Part shown: positions 33,659-41,835 of the stretch, one piece after another
Position numbering within the stretch: the stretch's first letter is position 1
Layout of the letters: every line of letters begins with the position of its first letter
Origin: 630D-37 sp037478835
GTDB taxonomy: Bacteria > Chloroflexota > Anaerolineae > Anaerolineales > Villigracilaceae
Direction: 5' to 3'
Assembly: GCA_037478835.1 (NCBI GenBank)
Contig: JBBFLV010000006.1
Span: 1-64,000 of the forward strand
DNA length: 64,000 nucleotides
Notes under the pieces: model-generated
What the model was told of the DNA's origin: nothing
What the model saw: the letters and a program-made list of their open reading frames with translations, nothing else
The model's database searches: none
Made by a program: the position numbers and the translations under genes

Positions 33659-34373
33659 CCAGAATGATCTCCATCCAATAGGTCTGCGGTAAAGGGAGCA
33701 AACCACTGCGCATCTTTCCATCCGGGGGAAACGCGGCGTATTGATTGTCCATCCAGATCACCACTCCCAGCGGAGGACGCGGCGCAAAGGGAGTGGAAAA
33801 AATGACCCGTCCATCCAGCTCGAATTGCACGCGATGGGGCTGCCAAGTCAAGGCGTAGGCGTGCCATTCGGTCACGTGGCAGGAGATGTGCTGTGCCGCC
33901 TCGTCAATGCTGTGAGCCAATTGACGGCGCGCCTTTCTCGGAGCGAATGGGAATAGCCCGATGGCCCAAAGCGTATTCCATCCGAAATGCCCGGCAAAGA
34001 CTTGGGCCAGAAATCCACGGGCCGGCAGATCGTCACGGAAGGAGAGATAGTTTTCCGGCGAAGCGTGGAAAAACCATGCCGCCTGTGGCAGGGCCGGAAA
34101 GCGAAACGGGCTCCCGCCAAAGCCGAGCGAAAAGCCAAACGGATCGTTCCACAAGCCGAATCCCCATGTGCCGGGGATCGCCTCGTGCGAAACGCGCGCT
34201 CGCAGACCAAGCCGCAAGGGAGGGGAATGGCGAAAGTTTTTGCGTCGCAGTTCGGCGTAATCGTCCAATTGTGCCAAATGATAAGTTTGGCCGGAACCGG
34301 CCTCCAGTTCCAAGCGCCAGTGTCGCAAACCCAGGGAAATGACTTTCCCGTTGCCTGCAGTGCGTGTTTTCAT
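33639..34373 (-). CDS. Concanavalin-lectin/GH16-fold-like protein, probably non-catalytic
   Basis: A 244-residue protein. GTWGFGLWNDPFG, FHASPENYLSFRDDLPARGF and EWHAYALTWQPHRVQFELDG match the beta-strand pattern of GH16/LamG-like folds. The GH16 catalytic ExDxxE motif is missing, and no signal peptide is seen. A cytoplasmic carbohydrate-binding or orphan role is possible. The stop end overlaps the SpoU gene by 20 bp. Identification is by pattern only. Confidence 0.6.
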   Translation of the reverse strand: MKTRTAGNGKVISLGLRHWRLELEAGSGQTYHLAQLDDYAELRRKNFRHSPPLRLGLRARVSHEAIPGTWGFGLWNDPFGFSLGFGGSPFRFPALPQAAWFFHASPENYLSFRDDLPARGFLAQVFAGHFGWNTLWAIGLFPFAPRKARRQLAHSIDEAAQHISCHVTEWHAYALTWQPHRVQFELDGRVIFSTPFAPRPPLGVVIWMDNQYAAFPPDGKMRSGLLPLPQTYWMEIILDEALDD

Positions 34374-34409
34374 CGCCGAAATATGCTATACTTTGATTTA
34401 GCAGACGAT

Positions 34410-34466
34410 CACCGTCCTTTTACCGTTTACACCACGGTCTACGGTCCACCGTCCACGGTCTACTGC
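34410..34466. repeat. Degenerate intergenic repeat, GGTCTACGGTCCAC family
   Basis: CGTCCTTTTACCGTTTACACC leads into tandem variants of ACGGTCT, ACGGTCC, ACCGTCC and ACGGTCT. The unit is the same as in 15079-15134. It sits in the divergent gap between the lectin-like gene and the NarL-type regulator. Confidence 0.75.
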
Positions 34467-34500
34467 CTGATCTTATCACGAGTTTCTTTTATTCACATCG

Positions 34501-35196
34501 ATGATATCGGTCCTTGTTGTTGACGATCACCCCATTTTCCGTCTTGGGCTGGTGCAGGCGCTGGCGCTAGAGCCGGATATTCAGATAGTGGCCGAGGCTG
34601 TGGATGGCGAACAAGCGCTGGAGATGATTGCCAGATTTCTGCCCAATGTGGCGGTTATGGACATTAACCTGCCGCGTTGTAATGGACAATGGGTAACCTA
34701 TCAGGTGCGTCGCCAAAACTTGCCGACGCGTGTTTTACTCCTTACTGGCTATGATGATCTGGAGCAAACCATTCACTCTGCCTCTAATGGAGCGGCAGGC
34801 TATTCGTCGAAAGATATAGAGCCACGCATTTTGGTTAAGTACGTACGTTGGATTGCCGACGGCGGATATGTTTTTCTCGGTCGTTTGATGAGCGCAGAAG
34901 AGGCCGCCCGCTGGGTGCAGGAGCAGATAGAAAAAGCCCGCTTACAGTATTATCAAGACCCTGGTCAGCCCTATACCCCGCTGACCGAACGTGAGCTCCA
35001 GGTGATGCGGCTGCTTGTATGTGGTGCCAGTAACAAAGAAATCGCGGCGACCCTTAAGATCAGCCAGCAAACGGTGAAGAATCACATCACGGCCATCTTG
35101 CGCAAAATGGGTGTTTCGGATCGTACTCAGGCGGTAAGTCGAGCGCTCTATCTTGGATGGGTCAAGTTGAACGATCTGCGCAACGTATCCCAATAA
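34501..35196 (+). CDS. NarL/FixJ-family response regulator
   Basis: A 231-residue protein. The receiver has Asp8/Asp9, phosphoacceptor Asp54 (VAVMDINLPRCNG) and a Lys in GYSSKDIEP. The C-terminal LuxR-type HTH (about residues 158-222) contains LTERELQVMRLLVCGASNKE and IAATLKISQQTVKNHI. No Shine-Dalgarno sequence is visible before the ATG. The kinase gene follows after 23 bp. Confidence 0.93.
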   Translation: MISVLVVDDHPIFRLGLVQALALEPDIQIVAEAVDGEQALEMIARFLPNVAVMDINLPRCNGQWVTYQVRRQNLPTRVLLLTGYDDLEQTIHSASNGAAGYSSKDIEPRILVKYVRWIADGGYVFLGRLMSAEEAARWVQEQIEKARLQYYQDPGQPYTPLTERELQVMRLLVCGASNKEIAATLKISQQTVKNHITAILRKMGVSDRTQAVSRALYLGWVKLNDLRNVSQ

Positions 35197-35219
35197 TTTG
35201 CAAGGAGTTTCCAGACAAT

Positions 35220-36245
35220 ATGGTCTCCGATCTCATCCCCCAATCCTCTGCGAATGTCCAACCGATTGATCTTCGTGCCGAACTGGAAGAAACCGAACGT
35301 GCGCTGCGCGAAATTTCGCTGTTGATCGAACAAAGTCAGGTGGAGGTGACCAAACTGAGTCAACGCAACGCGACGATCACCGCCCATCTACAGCAAATGG
35401 GCGATACAGCCCCATTGAGCGAATGGCGCATGGCCTATCAATCCGCTTTAGACGCCCAGCAGCGCCTTTTCGTCATGCGTGGGCAATTGGAGAAGCTTCA
35501 GAGCGATAAGATGCATCTGGAGCGCTATCGCGACCTCCTACGCTATGTTTTGGAAAACCAGGAAAAACGTGAACCGACCCTTTCTCAAGCTTCTTCACAG
35601 GGTGCCGATTTACAAGTGTTGCTCAATGCATTGGAAGCGGAGCGCCAGCGCCTTTCGCGTCAGATGCATGATGGCCCGGCACAGGCGCTTTCGAATTTTA
35701 TTCTCCAGGCCGAGATCGCCATGCGCCTGATGGAGATCGATCCTTCCCAGGCACGGCAAGAGCTGATCAACCTCAAGACAACGGCCATGAGCACATTTCA
35801 AAAAGTGCGCAATTTCATTTTTGAATTGCGCCCGATGATGCTCGATGATCTGGGGCTTGTGCCGACCATTCGTCGCTATGCAGAGGCGCTCAAAGAACAG
35901 CATGGGATCGAAGTGAGCGTGACCGTTGCCGGCTCTGAGCGCCGTTTTGAGAACTACCTGGAGGTCCTGATTTTCCGTGCCATTCAAGAATTGCTTGGGA
36001 ATGCCGTACGTCACAGCCAGGCTACCCATGTGAAGGTGACCCTGGATTTTGCCGATCAAATGATCCGGGTCACGGTAGATGATAACGGCAAAGGCTTTGA
36101 TCCCCAAGAGGCTTTCCAGGGCGCCGGCTTGGGCTTGAAACTCTTGCGGGAACGCGTGGAAAAAGCGGGCGGTAGCTTCGAGGTCGATACCGCACCCGGC
36201 AAAGGGACGCGTATTCATTTCATCGTCCCATTGCTCAAAGATTGA
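35220..36245 (+). CDS. DegS/NarX-type cytoplasmic histidine kinase
   Basis: A 341-residue protein. The N-terminal 130 residues form a long coiled coil without membrane helices, like the DegS sensor domain. HisKA_3 has its His at about residue 150 (EAERQRLSRQMHDGPAQALS). The HATPase domain has a motif AIQELLGNAVRHSQATH, then VDDNGKGFDPQ and GLGLKLLRERVEKAGG. It pairs with the preceding regulator. It starts after AAGGAG. Signal unknown; DegS homologues sense cytoplasmic cues. Confidence 0.92.
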   Translation: MVSDLIPQSSANVQPIDLRAELEETERALREISLLIEQSQVEVTKLSQRNATITAHLQQMGDTAPLSEWRMAYQSALDAQQRLFVMRGQLEKLQSDKMHLERYRDLLRYVLENQEKREPTLSQASSQGADLQVLLNALEAERQRLSRQMHDGPAQALSNFILQAEIAMRLMEIDPSQARQELINLKTTAMSTFQKVRNFIFELRPMMLDDLGLVPTIRRYAEALKEQHGIEVSVTVAGSERRFENYLEVLIFRAIQELLGNAVRHSQATHVKVTLDFADQMIRVTVDDNGKGFDPQEAFQGAGLGLKLLRERVEKAGGSFEVDTAPGKGTRIHFIVPLLKD

Positions 36246-36302
36246 AGATCAGTGTGTTACTCCGTGCCCACCCTTGACCCTTTTTCGGTTCTTGCTCTAC
36301 GC

Positions 36303-36331
36303 ACAGTCCACGGTCCACGGTCTATTGTCAT
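36303..36331. repeat. Degenerate intergenic repeat, GGTCCACGGTCTA family
   Basis: AGTCCACGGTCC followed by ACGGTCTATTGTC: three to four units of the family seen at 15079 and 34410. It lies between the kinase stop and the Flp pilin promoter. Confidence 0.65.
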
Positions 36332-36390
36332 CCAAAAATTACAATTTCATCACTGTGTTCATCACTTACAAATTTGAGAGGCTTTTCCTC

Positions 36391-36418
36391 TTGACTTTTT
36401 GGCTTGCTTGCGTAAAAT
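36391..36418 (+). promoter_or_regulatory. Promoter of the Flp pilin gene
   Basis: TTGACT (36391-36396) and TAAAAT (36413-36418) are 16 bp apart. The leader of about 50 nt contains a small hairpin, CCAGG GTTT CCTGG, before a very strong Shine-Dalgarno sequence (AAAGGAGGTGA). Confidence 0.65.
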
Positions 36419-36475
36419 AGAACTTGAATCCAGGGTTTCCTGGAATATCCTATACCCGGAAAGGAGGTGAAAGCC

Positions 36476-36628
36476 ATGTTATTCGCTCGCAAGGAAAAGG
36501 GCCAGGGTCTGGTCGAGTATGCGTTGATTCTTGTTTTGGTAGCCATTGTCGTGATTGCTGTTCTCACGTTCCTCGGCCCGATCATCGGCAACGTGTTCAG
36601 CCGCGTCAACGACACGCTTACGCAGTAA
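36476..36628 (+). CDS. Flp/Fap-type pilin
   Basis: A 50-residue protein. A short basic leader (MLFARKEKG) is followed by QGLVEYALILVLVAIVVIA, with Glu at +5 and Tyr at +6 after the predicted Gly cleavage site, and a C-terminal amphipathic tail. This is the standard Flp prepilin layout. It would be cleaved by a TadV-type peptidase and assembled by the Tad machine, whose ATPase is encoded at 11020. It has its own promoter, a near-perfect RBS and a strong terminator, which indicates high expression as one monocistronic unit. Confidence 0.93.
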   Translation: MLFARKEKGQGLVEYALILVLVAIVVIAVLTFLGPIIGNVFSRVNDTLTQ

Positions 36629-36651
36629 TCACGTTTGGCCCGAAAATCAAC

Positions 36652-36686
36652 AAAAAGCAGGGTTCTGTGTTCAGAACCCTGCTTTT
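36652..36686 (+). terminator. Strong intrinsic terminator of the Flp pilin gene
   Basis: AAAAGCAGGGTTCTG and CAGAACCCTGCTTTT form a perfect 15-bp stem with a TGTT loop, ending in T residues, 24 bp after the pilin stop. Confidence 0.92.
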
Positions 36687-36710
36687 ATGTTTTTGCGTGC
36701 AAAGCAAAGG

Positions 36711-36739
36711 TTTACAAACCCTGGATTACATGTTAAACT
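36711..36739 (+). promoter_or_regulatory. Candidate promoter of mtnA
   Basis: TTTACA (36711-36716) and TAAACT (36734-36739) are separated by 17 bp and lie between the pilin terminator and the mtnA leader hairpin. Confidence 0.45.
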
Positions 36740-36764
36740 TGTAGTGCTTTCACTTCACAATCTG

Positions 36765-36789
36765 GCGCTCTCTTGAGGGAGCGCTTTTT
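36765..36789 (+). terminator. Terminator-like hairpin in the mtnA leader
   Basis: GCGCTCTC TTGA GGGAGCGC followed by TTTTT forms an 8-bp stem with one wobble pair. It ends 9 bp before the mtnA ATG and contains the only Shine-Dalgarno-like GAGG. It could be a read-through stop for the upstream unit or an attenuator of mtnA. Confidence 0.7.
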
Positions 36790-36798
36790 GGTGTGCTT

Positions 36799-37851
36799 AT
36801 GCGCTCTGTCTTTTGGGATTACTCCACAAATACCTTACGCATGATCGATCAGCGCCACTTGCCGGCGCGATTTGAAATTGTCGCCTTTTCGGATCATCAT
36901 CAGGTTGCCCAAGCGATCCACGAGATGGTGGTTCGCGGCGCGCCTGCGATCGGCGCGGCGGCCGGTTTCGGCATGGCACTGGCCGCCTTGAATTCAAAGG
37001 CCACGGATCGGAAAGCCTTCCTGGAAGATCTGCATCAGGCGGCACAAGTGCTCAAAGCCGCCCGTCCGACGGCCGTCAACCTGGCCTGGGCTGTAGATCG
37101 TATCCTGCGGGTGGTCGAACAATCGGCTGCCCCGGTCAACGGGTTGCGGGAACAAGTCCTCGAAGAAGCGCAGCGCATCGCCGATGAGGACGTAGAAGTA
37201 AATCGGCGCATCGCGGAGTACGGCGCTACACTCATCGAGGATGGAGACACCATTATCCATCATTGCAACACAGGGGCTTTGGCCACTGTCGATTGGGGAA
37301 CGGCGCTGGGCGTGATCCGCATGGCCCATGAACAAGGCAAACGCATCCACGTGCTGGTGGATGAGACGCGCCCGCGTTTGCAAGGCGCCCGCCTGACGGC
37401 TTGGGAATTGGAACAATACGGCATTCCCTATGAGATCATCACCGATAACGCGGCCGGCTTCTTCCTGCGCCGCGGCGAGGTGCAAAAAGTATTCTTCGGC
37501 GCCGATCGCGTAACCGCCAACGGCGATGTAGCGAATAAGATCGGCACCTACATGCTGGCTCTGGCGGCGAAAGACAACGGCGTGCCGGCTTATGCCGTGG
37601 TACCCACCTCCACTGTTGATCTTTCTCTCCGTCGTGGCGAAGAAATTCCTATCGAAATGCGCTCGGCGATCGAAGTGCTTGGATTGCAGTTTCAAGGAGA
37701 ACCGATTGCGCCGCAGAATGCAAAGGCGCGCAATCCGGCCTTTGACGTCACTCCGGCTCGTTTGATCACCGCGATCGTTACCGAAAACGGGATCGTTTAT
37801 CCACCTTTTGAGGAAAATCTCCCTCGTGCCGTCCGGCGCGGATCTCTCTAA
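36799..37851 (+). CDS. mtnA: Methylthioribose-1-phosphate isomerase
   Basis: A 350-residue protein of the eIF2B-like isomerase family. Key motifs are VVRGAPAIGAAAGFGMALA, HCNTGALATVDWGTALG (catalytic Cys), DETRPRLQGARLTAWEL, ITDNAAG (catalytic Asp) and GADRVTANGDVANKIGTY. It converts 5-methylthioribose-1-phosphate to the ribulose form in methionine salvage. The ATG at 36799 is used; a GTG at 36793 is also in frame. The next genes, adoK and ahcY, deal with adenosine and S-adenosylhomocysteine. Confidence 0.93.
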   Translation: MRSVFWDYSTNTLRMIDQRHLPARFEIVAFSDHHQVAQAIHEMVVRGAPAIGAAAGFGMALAALNSKATDRKAFLEDLHQAAQVLKAARPTAVNLAWAVDRILRVVEQSAAPVNGLREQVLEEAQRIADEDVEVNRRIAEYGATLIEDGDTIIHHCNTGALATVDWGTALGVIRMAHEQGKRIHVLVDETRPRLQGARLTAWELEQYGIPYEIITDNAAGFFLRRGEVQKVFFGADRVTANGDVANKIGTYMLALAAKDNGVPAYAVVPTSTVDLSLRRGEEIPIEMRSAIEVLGLQFQGEPIAPQNAKARNPAFDVTPARLITAIVTENGIVYPPFEENLPRAVRRGSL

Positions 37852-37865
37852 TTTGTAGGAAGACT

Positions 37866-38852
37866 ATGGACATTTTGCTCACCGGCTCGATCGCGTATGA
37901 CTATCTGATGACCTTCCCAGGGCACTTCAAGGAACAGATTCTGCCCGAACGGCTCGAATCCATTAGCCTTTCTTTCCTGGTGGATTCTATGACCCGTCAG
38001 CGAGGGGGAGTGGCGCCGAATATTGCCTATACCATGGCTTTGCTCCGAAAACGAACGCGCGTCATGGCGACTGTGGGCGAAGATTTTGGCGAGTACCGTC
38101 AATGGCTCGAAGAAAAAGGGATCGACACCTCGCTGATTAAGACCATCCCCGGCGTTTTCACCGCTTCCTTCTTCGCCACGACGGATCGGGCGAATGCGCA
38201 GATCGCCAGCTTTTACCCCGGCGCGATGGCCTTTGCCGCCACCCAGTCGATCAAAGAGGTATCTCCCCGTCCGGACCTGGTGGTGATCTCGCCCAACGCT
38301 CCGGATGCGATGAAGAATTTCGCAGCGGAATGCCGAGAATTGGGCATTCCGTATCTCTACGATCCGAGTCAGCAAGTCTTGCGGCTCGAAGGACCTGAGC
38401 TGGCGCGGGATATGGAAGGGGCGCGTTTCCTGTTTGTCAACGATTATGAATTCGGCCTGATCTCTCGTAAAACCGGCTGGGATTTGCACCAGATGCTACG
38501 GCATGTTGAAGTCGTGGTCGTGACGCGCGGCAAAGAGGGGGCCAATATTTACACTTCTGATGAGGAGTATTTCATCCCTGCCGTGCCCGAGCGTCAGGTC
38601 GTAGACCCGACCGGTGTAGGCGATGCATTCCGTGGAGGCTTCCTGGCCGCCTATAGCTACGGCCTCGATTGGGAACTCTGCGGAAAGGTCGGTGCTCTGG
38701 CCGCAGTGTATTGCCTGGAGCAACAAGGGACCCAAAATCACTCCTATACGCCTGAAGAATTTGTCGCCCGTTTCCGCCAACATTTCGATGATGGCGGACG
38801 GCTGAACATTTTCCTGCAATCTCCCGAAAAAATTCAAACCACAACCCTTTAG
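37866..38852 (+). CDS. adoK: Adenosine kinase, PfkB family (mycobacterial AdoK type)
   Basis: A 328-residue PfkB kinase. The C-terminal signature DPTGVGDAFRGGFL carries the catalytic Asp. The N-terminal part (TGSIAYDYLMTFPGHF, LSFLVDSMTRQRGGVAPNIA) and AQIASFYPGAM and YDPSQQ closely recall the Mycobacterium tuberculosis adenosine kinase, which differs from eukaryotic enzymes. It phosphorylates adenosine to AMP. Position directly before ahcY fits, since ahcY releases adenosine. Similarity was judged from memory, so another nucleoside substrate is possible. Confidence 0.83.
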   Translation: MDILLTGSIAYDYLMTFPGHFKEQILPERLESISLSFLVDSMTRQRGGVAPNIAYTMALLRKRTRVMATVGEDFGEYRQWLEEKGIDTSLIKTIPGVFTASFFATTDRANAQIASFYPGAMAFAATQSIKEVSPRPDLVVISPNAPDAMKNFAAECRELGIPYLYDPSQQVLRLEGPELARDMEGARFLFVNDYEFGLISRKTGWDLHQMLRHVEVVVVTRGKEGANIYTSDEEYFIPAVPERQVVDPTGVGDAFRGGFLAAYSYGLDWELCGKVGALAAVYCLEQQGTQNHSYTPEEFVARFRQHFDDGGRLNIFLQSPEKIQTTTL

Positions 38853-38859
38853 GAGCAAT

Positions 38860-40122
38860 ATGACGCAACAATACGATATCAAAGATATCCATCTCGCCGA
38901 AGGAGGGCGCCGACGGATCGAATGGGCTGAACGCGAGATGCCCGTCCTGCGCCAGATTCGCGAACGCTTTGCGCGTGAGAAGCCGCTCAAGGGGATTCGC
39001 ATTTCGGCCTGTTTACACGTCACCACCGAAACCGCCAACCTGATGCGCACCTTACAAGAAGGCGGTGCTGATGTCGTCTTGACGGCTTCCAACCCTCTTT
39101 CGACGCAGGATGACGTGGCCGCGGCGCTGGTGCAGTATTGGGAAATTCCGGTGTTCGCCATCAAGGGCGAGGATAACGTCACCTACTATCGGCATATCGC
39201 CGCCGCTCTGGACCATAAGCCCCATCTGACCATGGACGATGGTGCCGACCTGGTCTCGACGTTACACAAAGAACGCCGCGAGCTGCTTCCCAATGTCATC
39301 GGGGGCACAGAAGAAACGACCACCGGCGTGATCCGCCTGCGCGCCATGGCGGCGGATGGCATGCTGCACTTCCCGGTCATTGCGGTCAACGATGCGATGA
39401 CCAAACACTTTTTCGATAACCGTTATGGCACCGGTCAATCCACGATCGATGGGATCATCCGCGCCACGAATGTTCTCCTGGCCGGCAAGCGCTTCGTCGT
39501 CGCCGGTTACGGTTGGTGTGGCCGGGGGTTGGCCATGCGGGCGCGTGGCATGGGAGCGATCGTCATCGTGACGGAAGTGGATCCCCTGAAGGCGCTGGAA
39601 GCGGTGATGGACGGTTACGAGGTGATGCCGATGAGCGAAGCGGCACGCATCGGGGATATCTTCTGCACCGTCACCGGGGATATTAACGTGATCGATCGTC
39701 ATCACTTTGAAGTCATGAAGGACGGCGCGATTCTGGCGAATTCCGGACATTTCAACGTCGAAATCAACATCCCTGCCCTGGAAGCGATGGCGGTGGAGAA
39801 GAAGCTGGTGCGCCCCTTCGTGGAACAATACGTGCTTCCCGATGGGCGGCGCATTAACCTGTTGGGTGAAGGGCGTCTGATCAACCTGGCCGCCGCTGAA
39901 GGTCACCCGGCTTCGGTGATGGATATGTCATTCGCCAACCAGGCGCTTTCGGCAGAATACATGGTTAAGCATGGAAGCAAGCTTGAGAAGCGTGTCTACC
40001 CGGTTCCGGAAGAGATTGACAAAGAAATTGCTCGCCTGAAGCTACATTCCATGGGTATCGAGATCGACACTCTGACCGAAGAGCAATTGCGCTATCTTTC
40101 ATCCTGGGAAGAAGGAACATAA
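38860..40122 (+). CDS. ahcY: S-adenosyl-L-homocysteine hydrolase
   Basis: A 420-residue NAD-dependent enzyme. Motifs are ISACLHVTTETANLMRTL, TASNPLSTQDDVAAAL, TMDDGADL, GGTEETTTGVIRL, VNDAMTKHFFDNRYGTGQS, the NAD loop VAGYGWCGRGLAMRARGMGA, and GHFNVEI. It splits S-adenosylhomocysteine into homocysteine and adenosine, relieving inhibition of methyltransferases. It follows adoK after 7 bp, with AGGAG before the ATG. Confidence 0.95.
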   Translation: MTQQYDIKDIHLAEGGRRRIEWAEREMPVLRQIRERFAREKPLKGIRISACLHVTTETANLMRTLQEGGADVVLTASNPLSTQDDVAAALVQYWEIPVFAIKGEDNVTYYRHIAAALDHKPHLTMDDGADLVSTLHKERRELLPNVIGGTEETTTGVIRLRAMAADGMLHFPVIAVNDAMTKHFFDNRYGTGQSTIDGIIRATNVLLAGKRFVVAGYGWCGRGLAMRARGMGAIVIVTEVDPLKALEAVMDGYEVMPMSEAARIGDIFCTVTGDINVIDRHHFEVMKDGAILANSGHFNVEINIPALEAMAVEKKLVRPFVEQYVLPDGRRINLLGEGRLINLAAAEGHPASVMDMSFANQALSAEYMVKHGSKLEKRVYPVPEEIDKEIARLKLHSMGIEIDTLTEEQLRYLSSWEEGT

Positions 40123-40171
40123 GCCTCAGGTGGCTTTTACCTGTTAGAGAAAGCGTGAATTGGATGCGCAT

Positions 40172-40203
40172 TGTCAACGTGGAGGTTCTCCTCCACGTTG
40201 ACA
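40172..40203 (+). terminator. Perfect 14-bp hairpin downstream of ahcY
   Basis: TGTCAACGTGGAGG, loop TTCT, CCTCCACGTTGACA. There is no T-run, so Rho-independent termination is uncertain; it could protect the mRNA 3' end. From 40204 to 40311 nothing recognisable is seen. Confidence 0.6.
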
Positions 40204-40311
40204 CGCGATCGACAGCAACCTTTCGTTACAGATAGGACTCCTTAATCCAAATACAGCCGATCCCTATTGGCAGGTTGAAAACTTTGAAGCCTTTATCGTC
40301 GCTATAGATGC

Positions 40312-40340
40312 TTGACAAATTAGCCCATCCTCGTTTAAAA
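40312..40340 (+). promoter_or_regulatory. Promoter of the tRNA-Ala pair
   Basis: TTGACA (40312-40317) and TTAAAA (40335-40340) with 17 bp between, 16 bp before the first tRNA. Confidence 0.65.
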
Positions 40341-40356
40341 TCACACCTGCCCGCCA

Positions 40357-40429
40357 GGGCCTGTGGCTCAGTTGGGAGAGCGCCTCAATCGCACTGAGGA
40401 GGTCAGGGGTTCGAATCCCCTCAGGTCCA
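40357..40429 (+). tRNA. tRNA-Ala (CGC)
   Basis: A 73-nt cloverleaf. The acceptor GGGCCTG/CAGGTCC, D stem GCTC/GAGC, anticodon stem CCTCA/TGAGG with loop ATCGCAC, and T arm AGGGG TTCGAAT CCCCT all pair. The anticodon is CGC. CCA is not encoded. Confidence 0.95.
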
Positions 40430-40448
40430 CTGGGAAAGTTTGTAGTTT

Positions 40449-40521
40449 GGGCCCATAGCGCAGTTGGGAGCGCGTCTCAATGGCATTGAGAAGGTCGAGG
40501 GTTCGAATCCCTCTGGGTCCA
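40449..40521 (+). tRNA. tRNA-Ala (GGC)
   Basis: A 73-nt cloverleaf. The acceptor is GGGCCCA/TGGGTCC, the anticodon stem TCTCA/TGAGA with loop ATGGCAT (anticodon GGC), and the T arm GAGGG TTCGAAT CCCTC. CCA is not encoded. It lies 19 bp after the tRNA-Ala (CGC), probably in one transcript. Confidence 0.95.
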
Positions 40522-40526
40522 CCTGC

Positions 40527-40560
40527 AAAGACTGTAGCGTGAAAACGCGGCGGTCTTTTT
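40527..40560 (+). terminator. Intrinsic terminator of the tRNA-Ala pair
   Basis: AAAGAC...GCGT and ACGC...GTCTTT pair around a GAAA loop, with a mismatch in the middle, and end in a T-run. It separates the tRNA unit from the T-box leader. Confidence 0.75.
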
Positions 40561-40569
40561 TATAACCGA

Positions 40570-40830
40570 AGGCCAGGATCGGAGTAGTAGGTCATCCCGG
40601 CAGCGAGCAGGGAGAGCGAGGTGGAAGCCCTGCAGGCGCCCAACGGGAGCGCCAAAAGGCCGAACTCGCCGATCGCCGTTAGGCAGGCTGTCATGGTGAA
40701 ACCGATAGTAGCCGTGACCGGGCGGCCCGTTATAGCCAAAAAGATGCGGCGGAAGCGCCCTTAGCGATCTTCTGCCGAATCAGGGTGGTACCGCGGAGAT
40801 CCCTTCGTCCCTGAGACGGAGGGATTTTTG
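40570..40830 (+). promoter_or_regulatory. T-box riboswitch upstream of ilvE-leuS, probable leucine specifier
   Basis: The T-box consensus AGGGTGGTACCGCGG (40782-40796) is followed by a terminator stem (ATCCCTTCGTC / GACGGAGGGAT then T-run, 40799-40829). Stem I closes with GATCGG (40577-40582) and CCGATC (40669-40674). Its internal loop has AGTA on the 5' side and GAACTC on the 3' side (40662-40667), so CTC (Leu) is the likely specifier, followed by a purine. Uncharged tRNA-Leu would stabilise the antiterminator and allow expression of ilvE and leuS. The specifier reading is inferred, helped by the downstream genes. Confidence 0.9.
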
Positions 40831-40898
40831 TATATCTTACATGAGTATCCTGGGCATCCGCGTGTCGGTTTAAATCTAGCGTCTTGCAGGAGGTTCGT

Positions 40899-41825
40899 AT
40901 GCCGATTCCGAAATCTGAATTCATCTGGTTCGATGGTCAGTTCGTCCCGTGGGATGCAGCCAATGTGCACGTGACAACCCATGCGTTGCACTACGGTTCG
41001 AGTGTTTTTGAAGGCATACGTGCCTATGCCACGCCGCGCGGCCCGGCGATCCTCGGTTTGCGCCCGCACCTGCAGCGCTTTTTCGATTCGGCTAAGATCA
41101 TGCGCATTCACATCCCGTTCACCGTGGAACAACTCGAACAGGCGATCTTGGAAACGGTTCGTCGCAACCGTCATCAGGGATGTTACATTCGGCCCCTGGC
41201 TTTCCGTGGCAGTGAGACCTTCAGCTTGAATGCTCGCGCCTGTCCGACCCATGTAGTGGTCATTACCTTTGAATGGGGACGCTATCTCGGTGCCGAAGCG
41301 ATCGAAAAGGGAGTAGATGTGATGGTCTCTTCCTGGCGCCGCATGGCGACCGATACCTTCGCTGCCATGGCCAAGGCCGGGGGAAATTACGTCAATTCGC
41401 AGTTTGTGGCGATGGAGGCGGCCGATAACGGCTTCGTCGAAGGTATTGCCTTGGATGTGAACGGTTTTGTCAGCGAAGGGAGCGGCGAAAACATCTTCGT
41501 TATCTATCGTGGCGAAATCTTCACTCCGCCCGTTGGTGCCTCGGCGCTGATGGGGATCACCCGTCATTATGCGATTACGCTGGCCCAGGATATGGGCTAT
41601 CGCGTGCGCGAAGAGAACATCCCGCGTGAAATGCTGTATGTGGCCGATGAGATCTTCTTCACCGGCACCGCTGCCGAAATCACGCCGGTGCGCTCGGTGG
41701 ACCGTGTGCCGATCGGCAACGGTGGGCGCGGGCCGATCACACAACGTATTCAGGAAGAGTTCTTCGCCATCGTGAGCGGTGAAAAACCGGACCGCTTCGG
41801 TTGGCTGACGTTCGTAAATCCATGA
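40899..41825 (+). CDS. ilvE: Branched-chain amino acid aminotransferase
   Basis: A 308-residue fold-type IV PLP aminotransferase. Motifs are IWFDGQFVPWDAANVHVTTH, HYGSSVFEGIRAY, CYIRPLAFRG, MAKAGGNYVNSQFVAMEA (region of the PLP Lys), GFVSEGSGENIFVI and EIFFTGTAAEITPV. It interconverts Leu, Ile and Val with their 2-oxo acids. The ATG at 40899 follows GGAGG. It is controlled with leuS by the T-box leader. Confidence 0.93.
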   Translation: MPIPKSEFIWFDGQFVPWDAANVHVTTHALHYGSSVFEGIRAYATPRGPAILGLRPHLQRFFDSAKIMRIHIPFTVEQLEQAILETVRRNRHQGCYIRPLAFRGSETFSLNARACPTHVVVITFEWGRYLGAEAIEKGVDVMVSSWRRMATDTFAAMAKAGGNYVNSQFVAMEAADNGFVEGIALDVNGFVSEGSGENIFVIYRGEIFTPPVGASALMGITRHYAITLAQDMGYRVREENIPREMLYVADEIFFTGTAAEITPVRSVDRVPIGNGGRGPITQRIQEEFFAIVSGEKPDRFGWLTFVNP

Positions 41826-41835
41826 GGAGGTGAGA

